Both the position numbers and the translations under genes were made by a program. Under the pieces are notes generated by a model that saw nothing but the letters and a program-made list of their open reading frames with translations, did not search any database and was not told the DNA's origin. A DNA stretch of 64,000 nt, taken from Belliella alkalica. Lineage in GTDB: Bacteria; Bacteroidota; Bacteroidia; Cytophagales; Cyclobacteriaceae. Below, piece after piece: positions 44,799 to 52,859 of the stretch. Positions within the stretch are counted from its first letter, which is position 1. Each line of letters opens with the position of its first letter. The stretch spans positions 237,546-301,545 of the forward strand of contig NZ_JAKZGO010000002.1 of the NCBI RefSeq assembly GCF_022549785.1. The letters are read 5' to 3'.

Positions 44799-45026
44799 TT
44801 ATGCACTTGCAAATTGATTGCAACCAAAATTTGCTCCTGTGATGAATTCTATTGACTTTGCATTGGCATCAAGAGGTCTTCCATCGTTGAGAACTGGAAT
44901 GATAAAATCCGGATCCATTTTGGATTCAATGTGGCTTAATTTATTGCATTCACCGTAATTTTCTTTTTGAGCTACTACTGGTGCTTCTGTTTCCCAGTAA
45001 TTGCAATTTGAACATACCTTTTCCAT
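44799..45026 (-). CDS. Small four-cysteine protein
   Basis: 75 residues from ATG 45026 (an ATG at 45095 would add 23 Asn/Lys-rich residues unlike a protein start). It begins MEKVCSNCNYWETEAPVVAQ and ends TGANFGCNQFASA. Cys5, Cys8, Cys27 and Cys69 form a CxxC...C...C set that could hold zinc or an iron-sulfur cluster. I do not recognise the family. It is a single gene on the minus strand between the heme and aromatic operons. Confidence 0.65.
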   Translation of the reverse strand: MEKVCSNCNYWETEAPVVAQKENYGECNKLSHIESKMDPDFIIPVLNDGRPLDANAKSIEFITGANFGCNQFASA

Positions 45027-45095
45027 TTTTCTATTGTTTAATTTTGTGTTAGTGTTTTTAAATTTTGTATTCATATAAATATACTCAAAAGCCAT

Positions 45096-45467
45096 AAGTT
45101 AGTTACGTTAAAAAACTGAATAACAATAATTTGTAATTGATTCAAATAAACATAACCTTGGAATCAATATTATTCTAAAAACGGTGGAGTTAGTAGTAAT
45201 CAATAAACCTTTCAGGTTTCGTTGATTTTTTAAAACTAAATAGTTTGAAAACTGGAAGGTTCTTTTTTCACAATACAGGTCTCTTGCATCTCGTCTCTCG
45301 TTTCTAGCTTCTTTTTGGTTCTAACTTTAAAAATGGACAAAATAAAGCTCCAAACATAATTCTGTCAATCAGTGAAAATATGTCTCTATTTTCCGAAAAA
45401 GCAATACATTCACTTCCAATTACATAAATGATAAAAAAATATTGAAAAATTAATTTGTTTTTAAAAA
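45096..45467. other. Spacer upstream of the aromatic leader
   Basis: Between 45096 and 45467 there is no gene. It holds one terminator-like hairpin (45198-45231) and a CT-rich patch (45281-45320: CTCTTGCATCTCGTCTCTCG) of the sort that recurs in intergenic DNA of these bacteria. No clear promoter for the leader was found; TTAATTTG at 45450-45457 is the best -7 match but is very close to the leader ATG. Confidence 0.5.
45198..45231 (+). terminator. Hairpin terminator upstream of the aromatic leader
   Basis: AATCAA plus AAACCT (45198-45210, one bulged T) pair with AGGTTT plus TTGATT (45214-45227, CG bulge), followed by TTTT. No gene is visible just upstream, so it may end a short RNA. Confidence 0.45.
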
Positions 45468-45584
45468 ATGAGCCTTTACATTTGGGACATGTTAATCGCA
45501 GTCGTAATATATTTTAGCTTCTTTTACTTTTACTTTCGTCACAAAAGTCGAATCGGAGCTGCGTATTGTCTAGTTAAAAAATAA
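45468..45584 (+). CDS. Phe/Tyr-rich leader peptide of the aromatic operon
   Basis: 38 codons: ATG 45468, TAA 45582-45584. It reads MSLYIWDMLIAVVIYFSFFY, then FYFRHKSRIGAAYCLVKK. Eleven residues are aromatic, and codons 15-23 (45510-45536) run Tyr-Phe-Ser-Phe-Phe-Tyr-Phe-Tyr-Phe. It lies directly upstream of the pathway that makes Phe and Tyr. Ribosome stalling at the aromatic run when charged tRNA is scarce is the expected sensor step, as in pheA leaders. Its own distal codons encode the antiterminator strand. A small membrane protein is the alternative, but the RNA pairing argues for a leader. Confidence 0.78.
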   Translation: MSLYIWDMLIAVVIYFSFFYFYFRHKSRIGAAYCLVKK

Positions 45585-45633
45585 ACATTCATACATACAC
45601 AAAAGCCCGATTCGAAAGAATCGGGCTTTTTTT
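45548..45633 (+). promoter_or_regulatory. Transcription attenuator (antiterminator/terminator switch)
   Basis: Segment 2, TCGAATCGG-A-GCT (45548-45560, inside the leader ORF), is complementary to segment 3, AGCCCGATTCGA (45604-45615): 9 bp plus 3 bp with one bulged A. Segment 3 is also the left arm of the terminator (45601-45630), so the two folds exclude each other. A segment 1, AGCTTC (45516-45521, within the aromatic codons), can pair with GGAGCT of segment 2 (one G-U). This is the full 1-2-3-4 layout of a ribosome-mediated attenuator. Confidence 0.78.
45601..45633 (+). terminator. Attenuator terminator, 13-bp stem with GAAA tetraloop
   Basis: AAAAGCCCGATTC (45601-45613), loop GAAA, GAATCGGGCTTTT (45618-45630), then TTT. 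It ends 20 bases before the first ATG of the aromatic operon. Confidence 0.93.
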
Positions 45634-45652
45634 ATTCAAACCAATCAAACTC

Positions 45653-46750
45653 ATGGAAAATCACTTACAAACAAAAGACTGGGGACTAGGACTAAATGGT
45701 CACGTGATCATCGCAGGACCTTGTAGCGCAGAAACACCTGAACAGATAGAAAAAGTCTGTTTGGATATGAAGAAAGAAAACATGGTTCCTCACATTTTCC
45801 GTGCAGGGATTTGGAAACCAAGAACTAGACCTGGAAGTTTCGAAGGGATTGGCGAGGATGGATTGAAGTGGATGGAAATCGTGAGAAATCACCTAAACAT
45901 CCCAATCACTACAGAAGTTGGAAATGCAGCTCACGTGGAATTGGCTTTGAAACACAAAGTAGATGTACTTTGGATCGGTGCAAGAACTACCGTAAATCCA
46001 TTTGCAGTGCAGGAAATTGCTGATGCATTGAAAGGTGTAGATATTCCAGTAATGGTCAAAAACCCAATGAACCCTGATCTACAGTTATGGTTGGGAGCTT
46101 TGGAAAGATTGCAAGCAGTAGGAATCAACAAGCTTGCGGCTATCCACAGAGGATTCTCTGACTCATATGATAAGAGATTCAGAAACAAGCCAAATTGGTC
46201 TATGCCAATCCATTTGAAGAGAGAGTGGAAAGGGATGGAAGTGATCAATGACCCTAGCCATATTGTTGGCAACAGAGCAGGGATTTTGGAAACTGCACAG
46301 AGAGCAATCAATTTCGGATTGGATGGCTTGATGATCGAGACACACCATGATCCTGACAATGCATGGTCTGATGCAAAGCAGCAAGTTACACCTGCCGGAT
46401 TGAAGCAGATTTTGTCTCAAATAGACTTCAAACAAACTGGCGGAAAAGAAAATCCTGGAGAGCGTTTGAATGATTTGAGAACTGCTATAGATCATTTGGA
46501 TGATCAATTGTTGGATATCCTTCAGGAAAGATTCTCACTAATCGACCAAATTGGTGCTTATAAAAGAGAGCAAAACCTGACAGTATTTCAATCAGACAGA
46601 TGGAAATTTGTAATGGAATCACGTACTGAAAAAGGAGTAAAGAAAAATCTGAGCGAAAAATTCATGAAAGAATTGCTTTATTGCATCCATGAAGAATCAG
46701 TAAAAAGACAAGAAAAACAGTTAAGGGAAGCGGATCCTGTTAAGAAATAG
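45653..46750 (+). CDS. Bifunctional DAHP synthase / chorismate mutase
   Basis: 365 residues. The N-terminal type I-beta DAHP synthase (about 10-260) has IIAGPCSAET, KPRTRPGSFEG, the TTEVGNA and KNPMNPDLQLW stretches, AIHRGFS and the metal-site END THHDP-like block IETHHDP. It joins phosphoenolpyruvate and erythrose 4-phosphate, the first step of the shikimate pathway. The C-terminal part (about 270-352) is an AroQ-type helical chorismate mutase (RLNDLRTAIDHLDDQLLDIL, GAYKREQN), which commits chorismate to Phe/Tyr. The fusion is common in Bacteroidota and lets prephenate inhibit the entry step. First structural gene behind the attenuator. Confidence 0.93.
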   Translation: MENHLQTKDWGLGLNGHVIIAGPCSAETPEQIEKVCLDMKKENMVPHIFRAGIWKPRTRPGSFEGIGEDGLKWMEIVRNHLNIPITTEVGNAAHVELALKHKVDVLWIGARTTVNPFAVQEIADALKGVDIPVMVKNPMNPDLQLWLGALERLQAVGINKLAAIHRGFSDSYDKRFRNKPNWSMPIHLKREWKGMEVINDPSHIVGNRAGILETAQRAINFGLDGLMIETHHDPDNAWSDAKQQVTPAGLKQILSQIDFKQTGGKENPGERLNDLRTAIDHLDDQLLDILQERFSLIDQIGAYKREQNLTVFQSDRWKFVMESRTEKGVKKNLSEKFMKELLYCIHEESVKRQEKQLREADPVKK

Positions 46751-46850
46751 TTGGAAAGTTAGAAGGTTGTAAAGTTGGAAAGTTTGGTTTTTAATAGAAA
46801 TCAACTTTTCCAATAACTTTTAAACCTTTCAACTTTTAAACCTTTTAACC
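46751..46850. repeat. Palindromic GGAAAGTT / AACTTTTAAACC repeat
   Basis: A run of TTGGAAAGTT-type words (46751-46785) faces its loose complement AACTTTTCCAATAACTTTTA and AACC(T) words (46803-46850), giving an imperfect inverted repeat in the spacer between the DAHP synthase and aroB. Confidence 0.55.
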
Positions 46851-46897
46851 TTTTTCATCCTTTTCGTAATTTCGAGTCAAATAATAACTTAGAAAAA

Positions 46898-47935
46898 TTG
46901 GAATCAATCATATTTTCAAGTGCAATAGCAGAAGATCTTGCCGGTTATATCAGCCGGCAGGATTTTTCTCAATTAGGTTTGATCATGGATAGCAACACAC
47001 AGGTTCATTGCTATCCTCTTATCAGCAACAAGATCCCCAATCATCAACAATTTGCTTTTGAAGCAGGCGAGGTGAACAAAAACCTCACCACCTGTTCTGC
47101 TATTTGGCAGTGGATGACTGATTGTGGATTTGACAGAAAAGCCTTGATTATCAATTTGGGTGGAGGAGTATGTGGAGATATGGGCGGATTTTGCGCCAGC
47201 ACTTACAAAAGAGGTGTAAGGTTTATCAATATTCCCACCACACTACTTTCCCAAGTAGATGCCAGTGTAGGAGGAAAGCTTGGAATTGATTTCAACGGCT
47301 TCAAAAACCATATAGGTGTTTTTACCGAACCTTTGGCGGTGTTAATTTCGGATGAATTTCTACCTTCTCTTCCACATGAAGAGCTGAGATCAGGATATGC
47401 TGAAGTCATCAAACATGGATTGATTCAGAATGCGGATTATTTTTCCACGCTTAAATCTACCGATTGGGAAAATCAGGATTGGAAAACGATCATTGAGAAG
47501 TCGGTCAGTATCAAAAAATCTGTAGTTGAAAAAGACCCGAAAGAAGCAGGTCTCAGAAAAATCCTCAATTTTGGTCATACCATAGGACATGCTTTTGAGT
47601 CTTTTTACTTAGATTCTGAAAGACATCTTTTGCATGGTGAAGCCATAGCGATAGGTATGGTTACTGAAGCATATCTTTCTTACAGAAGAATGGGTTTGCC
47701 ACAAGAGGATTTGGATAAAATCACTGAAATGCTATTGAAAATCTATGGATATTTTGATTTTCCAAATGAAGATATTTCGCAGATAATAGCGCTTTGTGCC
47801 CAAGACAAGAAGAATGAAGGTGATGTGATCAATTTTTCACTCCTGAAAAAAACAGGCTATTGTGAATACAATATTCATATCAAGCTAAATGAAATCGAAG
47901 AAGCGATTGCTTATTATATCTCCCTGAAAAACTAA
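46898..47935 (+). CDS. aroB: 3-dehydroquinate synthase
   Basis: 345 residues. It starts with TTG (46898); no ATG precedes it in frame. NAD-binding GGGVCGDMGGFCAS, then KRGVRFINIPTTLLSQVDAS with the catalytic Lys region GGKLGID, the metal ligands in LRSGYAEVIKHG, NFGHTIGHAFE and LHGEAIAIGM. It converts DAHP to 3-dehydroquinate, step two of the shikimate pathway. A possible internal promoter precedes it (TTTA at 46844, 19 bases, TAATTTCG at 46867-46874). Confidence 0.95.
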   Translation: MESIIFSSAIAEDLAGYISRQDFSQLGLIMDSNTQVHCYPLISNKIPNHQQFAFEAGEVNKNLTTCSAIWQWMTDCGFDRKALIINLGGGVCGDMGGFCASTYKRGVRFINIPTTLLSQVDASVGGKLGIDFNGFKNHIGVFTEPLAVLISDEFLPSLPHEELRSGYAEVIKHGLIQNADYFSTLKSTDWENQDWKTIIEKSVSIKKSVVEKDPKEAGLRKILNFGHTIGHAFESFYLDSERHLLHGEAIAIGMVTEAYLSYRRMGLPQEDLDKITEMLLKIYGYFDFPNEDISQIIALCAQDKKNEGDVINFSLLKKTGYCEYNIHIKLNEIEEAIAYYISLKN

Positions 47936-47977
47936 CCGTGCATTACTTAGTAATGTGAATAAAGCCACTCAAACCTA

Positions 47978-49192
47978 ATGAATACGATTTACCTCAAACA
48001 AATCCCCAGTTTCCCATCAACTGAGATCCCATTGCCTTCTTCCAAAAGTGAAAGCAATAGGGTATTGATCATTGATGCTTTGACAGATGGGGAAAATGAA
48101 ATATCAAATCTTGCAGAAGCAAGAGATACCCAAACAATGATTAGGCTTCTCAAAACCAACCCACCGGTATTTGATGTCTTGGATGCAGGGACTACCATGC
48201 GTTTTTTGACTGCATTTGCTGCTGTCACCAACCAAAATAAAGTGATGACAGGAACCGCAAGGATGTGTGAGCGACCTATTGGGATTTTGGTGGATGCTTT
48301 GCGTGAACTTGGTGCTGACATTCATTATATGAACAAAGAAGGTTACCCACCATTGGCCATTCATGGATTCAAGGGTCAGTTGGTAGATCAAATCAGCATC
48401 AGGGGAGATGTCAGTAGTCAGTATATTTCGGCACTTTTGATGATTGCACCACTCTTGCCAAATGGCTTGTCTCTCGAACTTACAGGAAAAGTTGGGTCTG
48501 TGACATATATTGAGATGACTTTGGAATTGATGAAGCAATTCGGAGTTGCCTATACTTGGGAAGAAAATGTAATCAAGGTTAGATCCCAAAAATACCATTC
48601 TACAGCTTTTGCAGTCGAGTCTGATTGGTCAGGTGCAAGTTATTGGTTTAGTTTGTTGGCATGTGCTGAGAGTGGTTCTTTGTTTTTGAAAGGACTAAAG
48701 AAAGATAGTTTGCAGGGAGATTCGAAAATTGTCCAAATCATGGATCATCTCGGGGTGAAAAGTGAGTTTGTGGAAGGTGGAATCCAGCTTACCAAAAAAG
48801 AGGTGAAAGGCTTGAAATCTTGGGATTTTACCCATTGTCCAGATTTGGCACAGACAGTTGCGGTGACATGTGCTATTTTGGGGCAAAAAGTAGATTTTTC
48901 AGGTCTTGAAAGTTTGCGGATCAAAGAAACAGATAGGATTTATGCCTTGCAACAAGAATTGGCTAAATTCAATGCCCAATTGGTAGAAGGGGAGAACGAA
49001 GTATTTACCTTGATACCATCTGTAGAGATTCCAAATGAAGTTCAGATCCATACTTACGATGACCACAGGATGGCTATGGCATTTATGCCACTCATGACCA
49101 AAACCAATGTGATCATCGAAGACCCCGAAGTAGTCAATAAGTCTTACCCAAGCTTTTGGAAGCATGTCGAGCTGGTAGAGGTTGAAAATTGA
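47978..49192 (+). CDS. aroA: 3-phosphoshikimate 1-carboxyvinyltransferase (EPSP synthase)
   Basis: 404 residues, a little shorter than the usual 425-445. The two-domain inside-out barrel has LPSSKSESNRVL (substrate binding Lys), DAGTTMRFLTAFAA, RGDVSSQYISALLMIAPLL, and the C-terminal DDHRMAMAF. It joins shikimate 3-phosphate and PEP. The PEP-loop reads DAGTTMRFL rather than the NAGTAMRPL of the plant and E. coli enzymes, placing it in a divergent class. It lies 42 bases after aroB. Confidence 0.93.
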   Translation: MNTIYLKQIPSFPSTEIPLPSSKSESNRVLIIDALTDGENEISNLAEARDTQTMIRLLKTNPPVFDVLDAGTTMRFLTAFAAVTNQNKVMTGTARMCERPIGILVDALRELGADIHYMNKEGYPPLAIHGFKGQLVDQISIRGDVSSQYISALLMIAPLLPNGLSLELTGKVGSVTYIEMTLELMKQFGVAYTWEENVIKVRSQKYHSTAFAVESDWSGASYWFSLLACAESGSLFLKGLKKDSLQGDSKIVQIMDHLGVKSEFVEGGIQLTKKEVKGLKSWDFTHCPDLAQTVAVTCAILGQKVDFSGLESLRIKETDRIYALQQELAKFNAQLVEGENEVFTLIPSVEIPNEVQIHTYDDHRMAMAFMPLMTKTNVIIEDPEVVNKSYPSFWKHVELVEVEN

Positions 49193-49451
49193 TGAATTTA
49201 AAGATTGGGAAGATTTGAAAATTGGAGATTATTAAGAAGTTTAAATGTTGGAAAGTTGAGAGAATGGGTTTCTTAATAGAGATTGCTTGATTAAGTTATT
49301 TGGTGAATTGTGTGAGTGGGTTAATGGTTACTTGATATTTACTTCAGTTCTAAAAAACAGTACTGAATGGCTAAAAACAAATTGAAATATTCTATGTGCG
49401 AAGCAATTCCTAAAATCTAAGTTCAGAAATCTCATTTTCCCTCTCTAAAAT
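49193..49451. repeat. Spacer with degenerate GTTGGAAAGTTGAGA words
   Basis: 259 bases without a gene between aroA and the DUF486 gene. The first 70 bases carry GATTGGGAAGATTTG, ATTGGAGATTATT and GTTGGAAAGTTGAG words like those at 46751-46785. Nothing else was recognised. Confidence 0.4.
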
Positions 49452-49820
49452 ATGAAAAGTCTCTACACAATCTTGCTGCTCGTATTGTCCAATACCTTTA
49501 TGACATTTGCTTGGTATGGGCATTTGAAATTTAAGGAATTGAAATGGTTTGAGAATTTGGGGCTTATTTCAATAGTTTTGATTTCTTGGGGAATAGCACT
49601 GTTTGAATATATGTTTCAAGTTCCTGCAAATAGAATTGGTTTCAAGGAAAATGGAGGACCATTTTCTTTGGTAGAATTGAAGGTGCTACAAGAAGTAATC
49701 ACTTTGGTGGTTTTTATGCTTTTCACCTTTCTTTTTTTCAAGAATGAAAGCATCAAAATGAATCATATCATTGGCTTCGGATTTTTGATTTTGGCAGTTT
49801 ATTTTATCTTTAAAAAATGA
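49452..49820 (+). CDS. DMT-family small membrane protein (DUF486)
   Basis: 122 residues with four TM helices (about 4-22, 37-54, 74-92, 99-118). The first helix holds SNTFMTFAWYGHL, and EYMFQVPANRIGF follows helix 2; both are diagnostic of DUF486, a half-size relative of drug/metabolite transporters. Transport substrate is unknown. Its stop overlaps the pheA start by four bases (ATGA), so the two are translationally coupled. Location inside the aromatic operon suggests, but does not prove, movement of an aromatic compound. Confidence 0.85.
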   Translation: MKSLYTILLLVLSNTFMTFAWYGHLKFKELKWFENLGLISIVLISWGIALFEYMFQVPANRIGFKENGGPFSLVELKVLQEVITLVVFMLFTFLFFKNESIKMNHIIGFGFLILAVYFIFKK

Positions 49821-50635
49821 AAATAGCAATACAAGGAATTCCGGGTTCATTTCATCATCAGGTAGCGATCAATTGTTTTGGGACGGAAGTTGAGATTGTA
49901 GGATATAGGATTTTTGAAGAAGTTGCCAAATGTGTCGCACAAGGTACTTGCGATTATGGAGTTTTGGCAATTGAAAATTCAATCGCTGGCGCAATTTTAC
50001 CGAACTATGAATTGATAGATCGGTATAACCTGACGATCAAAGATGAATATTACCTTCCTATTTCACATAATCTAATGTGTCTGAAAGGACAAAAAATCGA
50101 GGACTTGGCAGAAGTAAGATCCCATCCAATGGCATTGCTTCAGTGTAAGAAGTTTTTTGAAAACTATCCCCAAATCAAACTTGTGGATGATGTAGATACT
50201 GCATCTGTTGCCAAAAGAATTCGAGAAGAAAAAATCAAAGGAATCGGTGCCATAGCAAGCATGACGGCGGCCCAGATCTATAGTTTGGAAGTTTTGGCCT
50301 CTGATATACAAACTGTCAAGAATAACTTCACTCGGTTTATAATTCTGCAAAAACCAACTTTGGATTTGGGATTGGTCAAGCCGAATAAAGCCTCTATTAA
50401 AGTGACAGTCAATAATGAAAAAGGGATTTTGGCAAAGTTACTATCGCACATGAGTGGATCTGGCTTGGATTTGAGCAAGATCCAATCTATTCCGGTGATC
50501 GAAAAACCTTGGGAATATTCATTTTTTATTGATACAGAATTTGAGGATTACGATGCTTTCAAAACTGCTATTGCTGAGATCAATTCTAGCTTTGGGTCAG
50601 TGAAAATCTTTGGGGAATATCAAAATAGAAAGTGA
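49817..50635 (+). CDS. pheA: Prephenate dehydratase
   Basis: 272 residues. Catalytic PDT domain (about 1-175): IQGIPGSFHHQVA at the start, VLAIENSIAGAI, and the active-site NNFTRF motif at about 169-174. A C-terminal ACT domain (about 192-270) has NEKGILAKLLSHMSGSGLDL, followed by IQSIPV in place of the usual ESRP Phe-binding motif, then WEYSFFIDTE. The enzyme makes phenylpyruvate from prephenate; altered ACT residues may change feedback by Phe. It overlaps DUF486 upstream and the aminotransferase downstream. Confidence 0.94.
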   Translation: MKIAIQGIPGSFHHQVAINCFGTEVEIVGYRIFEEVAKCVAQGTCDYGVLAIENSIAGAILPNYELIDRYNLTIKDEYYLPISHNLMCLKGQKIEDLAEVRSHPMALLQCKKFFENYPQIKLVDDVDTASVAKRIREEKIKGIGAIASMTAAQIYSLEVLASDIQTVKNNFTRFIILQKPTLDLGLVKPNKASIKVTVNNEKGILAKLLSHMSGSGLDLSKIQSIPVIEKPWEYSFFIDTEFEDYDAFKTAIAEINSSFGSVKIFGEYQNRK

Positions 50636-51780
50636 TGAAGGGATTTTCAAAACGACTTAATGAAGTTCAGGAGTACTATTTTTCCCAAAAACTCAAAGAG
50701 GTAAATAGCCTGAAAGCTGCGGGGAAACCAATCTTGAACATGGGCATCGGAAGTCCTGATTTACCACCACATCCCAAAGTGGTCAAAGCAATTTGTCAAG
50801 CAGCTATCAATCCTTCAGGACATGGTTATCAGGGTTATCAAGGAATTCCAAAATTAAGAGAAGCTTTTTCCGATTTTTATAAAGAGCATTATAGTGTCCA
50901 ATTAGATCCTGATGGAGAAATCTTGCCTTTATTGGGCTCCAAAGAAGGGATTATGCATGTCTCAATGGCATTTTTGGATGCAGGTGATCAGGTATTGATT
51001 CCCAATCCAGGATACCCGACATACAGTTCGGTTTGCAAGTTGTTGCACGTAGAACCAGTATATTTTGATTTGTTGGAAAGCCAAAATTGGGAGCCAGATT
51101 TTGATGCTTTGTCAAAAACGGATCTGAGCAAAGTCAAACTCATGTGGGTCAATTATCCCAATATGCCTACAGGAGCCAAGGCAAGCAAGGTTTTATTTGA
51201 AAAGTTGATAGAATTTGGCAGAGAGCATGAAATTATAATCGTTCATGACAATCCATATAGTTTTATATTGGAAGAAAATCCAATAAGTATTTTGAAAATC
51301 AATGGTGCCATGGAAGTGGCTTTGGAGTTGAATTCATTAAGCAAAACAGCAAATATGGCAGGGTGGAGAGTTGGAATGATAGGAGGGAAGAAAGAGTGGA
51401 TTCAAGCGATCACCAAAGTGAAAAGCAATATGGATTCAGGGATGTTTCTGGGAATTCAGGAAGGCGCTATCGCTGCATTGCATTTGGAAAAGGATTGGTA
51501 TTCAAAATTGAATTTTGAGTATAGAAAAAGGAGAGAATTGGTTTGGCAATTGGCTGAAAAATTAGGTTTGAGTTATGACCCGGATGCAGTTGGAATGTTT
51601 GTTTGGGCGAAACTTCCCGAAAGTATAAATGATTTGGAATTAGTGGATAAACTTTTGTACGAGAAATCAATTTTCATCACTCCAGGAAGGATTTTTGGAA
51701 GTAGAGGAGAAGGTTTTGTAAGGTTTTCCCTTTGTGTTTCCACAGAAATAATTCAAGAAGCAATAGATAGAATAATATAA
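50635..51780 (+). CDS. Class I/II aminotransferase, aromatic pathway
   Basis: 381 residues from ATG 50635, which overlaps the pheA stop by one base (TGATG); GTG 50632 is an alternative. PLP fold type I: GIGSPDLPPHPKVV, GYQGIPKLREAF, NYPNMPTGAK, HDNPYSFI and the Schiff-base Lys in SLSKTANMAGWRVG. Between pheA and tyrA it most likely converts phenylpyruvate and hydroxyphenylpyruvate to Phe and Tyr, although LL-diaminopimelate aminotransferases look similar. Confidence 0.88.
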   Translation: MKGFSKRLNEVQEYYFSQKLKEVNSLKAAGKPILNMGIGSPDLPPHPKVVKAICQAAINPSGHGYQGYQGIPKLREAFSDFYKEHYSVQLDPDGEILPLLGSKEGIMHVSMAFLDAGDQVLIPNPGYPTYSSVCKLLHVEPVYFDLLESQNWEPDFDALSKTDLSKVKLMWVNYPNMPTGAKASKVLFEKLIEFGREHEIIIVHDNPYSFILEENPISILKINGAMEVALELNSLSKTANMAGWRVGMIGGKKEWIQAITKVKSNMDSGMFLGIQEGAIAALHLEKDWYSKLNFEYRKRRELVWQLAEKLGLSYDPDAVGMFVWAKLPESINDLELVDKLLYEKSIFITPGRIFGSRGEGFVRFSLCVSTEIIQEAIDRII

Positions 51781-51790
51781 ACATTATAGA

Positions 51791-52639
51791 ATGAAAAAGA
51801 TACATATCATCGGACTGGGACTTTTGGGCGGTTCATTTGGGTTAGCATTGAAGAAAGCAAAGCCTGAGATTAAGTTTACAGGTTTCGATTTAGATCCAAA
51901 GAATCTTGAAGATGCATTGGCATTGGGGATTATTGATGAAGCGAAAACAGAATTAGAGGAAGATATTGATGTAGTCGTATTGGCTACCCCTGCAAACTCC
52001 CTTGGAGATTTGTTGCTCAGTACTTTAGATCAAATAGGTCCAAAAACTTTGGTCATTGATTTTGGTTCTACGAAAGAAAATCTTTGCAAGGCAGTAGCAA
52101 ACCATCCCAAAAGAGCACAATACTTGGCAGGTCACCCGATTGCAGGAACAGAATACTCTGGACCAAAAGCCGCAAAAGCTGACTTGTTGGATAAAAAAGT
52201 ATTCATCATTTGCGAAATGGAACTGACAGATGTTCATCTCAAGGGAATGGCTTATGATATTTTGGAAGCACTCAATATGAAATTGAGGTTTATGGAAGCA
52301 GAAGAGCATGACCGCCACTTAGCTTTTGTGTCACACCTTTCCCATGTTTCCTCTTTTATGCTTGGAAAAACAGTTTTGGATAAGATGGAAGATGAGAAAA
52401 ATATCTTTGATATGGCAGGTTCAGGATTTGCATCTACTGTAAGATTGGCAAAATCCTCTCCAGCTATGTGGGCGCCAATTATGGAAGAAAACAAGAAAAA
52501 TATGCTTGAAGCATTGAGTTTATATATTTCAAACCTTTCCAAATTCAGAGACAAAATCATTGCAGATGACTATGAAGGATTGTCTTCAGAAATGCAAAAA
52601 ATCAATAAGATTGGAGATATTTTGGATTTGGGGAAGTAA
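51791..52639 (+). CDS. tyrA: Prephenate dehydrogenase
   Basis: 282 residues. N-terminal Rossmann domain with GLGLLGGSFGLALKK (residues about 6-20), then VVLATPANSLGDLL and DFGSTKENLCKAVANHP, GHPIAGTEYSGP, and a helical C-terminal dimerisation domain with LAFVSHLSHVSSF. It oxidises prephenate to 4-hydroxyphenylpyruvate. There is no fused chorismate mutase or ACT domain. It is the last gene of the operon; no simple terminator follows, only the repeat at 52661-52755. Confidence 0.93.
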   Translation: MKKIHIIGLGLLGGSFGLALKKAKPEIKFTGFDLDPKNLEDALALGIIDEAKTELEEDIDVVVLATPANSLGDLLLSTLDQIGPKTLVIDFGSTKENLCKAVANHPKRAQYLAGHPIAGTEYSGPKAAKADLLDKKVFIICEMELTDVHLKGMAYDILEALNMKLRFMEAEEHDRHLAFVSHLSHVSSFMLGKTVLDKMEDEKNIFDMAGSGFASTVRLAKSSPAMWAPIMEENKKNMLEALSLYISNLSKFRDKIIADDYEGLSSEMQKINKIGDILDLGK

Positions 52640-52660
52640 TTTGATAGTAAGGAAATAAAA

Positions 52661-52755
52661 AACCATTATGAACACGAAGGTTTTCATAAAGAACACAAGG
52701 TAATTACCATATCTCACTTTGTGTCCTTTGTGCAATCTTTGTGTACATAGTGGTT
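52661..52755. repeat. Large palindromic intergenic repeat
   Basis: AACCATTATGAACACGAAGG and onward (52661-52699) faces CTTTGTGTCCTTTGTGCAAT and onward to 52755 (ending TAGTGGTT). The arms of about 39 bases are imperfect complements, with GAACACAAGG / CTTTGTGTCC near the loop. I recognise the words as a dispersed intergenic element of Bacteroidota. It could fold as RNA and end the aromatic operon. Confidence 0.7.
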
Positions 52756-52859
52756 AATTTTCATGCTTGCGAAAGACTATTTCATAACCATTTTTCATAC
52801 AGCTTTTTCGCATCTTTGTGGGGTTTAACTCTCCCCGTTTTAATGTTTTCTAATCCCAT

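Noticed and set aside
45468..45584. Leader ORF as an ordinary small membrane protein
   Set aside because: Possible, but the exact antiterminator/terminator pairing and the aromatic codons ahead of an aromatic operon are better explained by attenuation.
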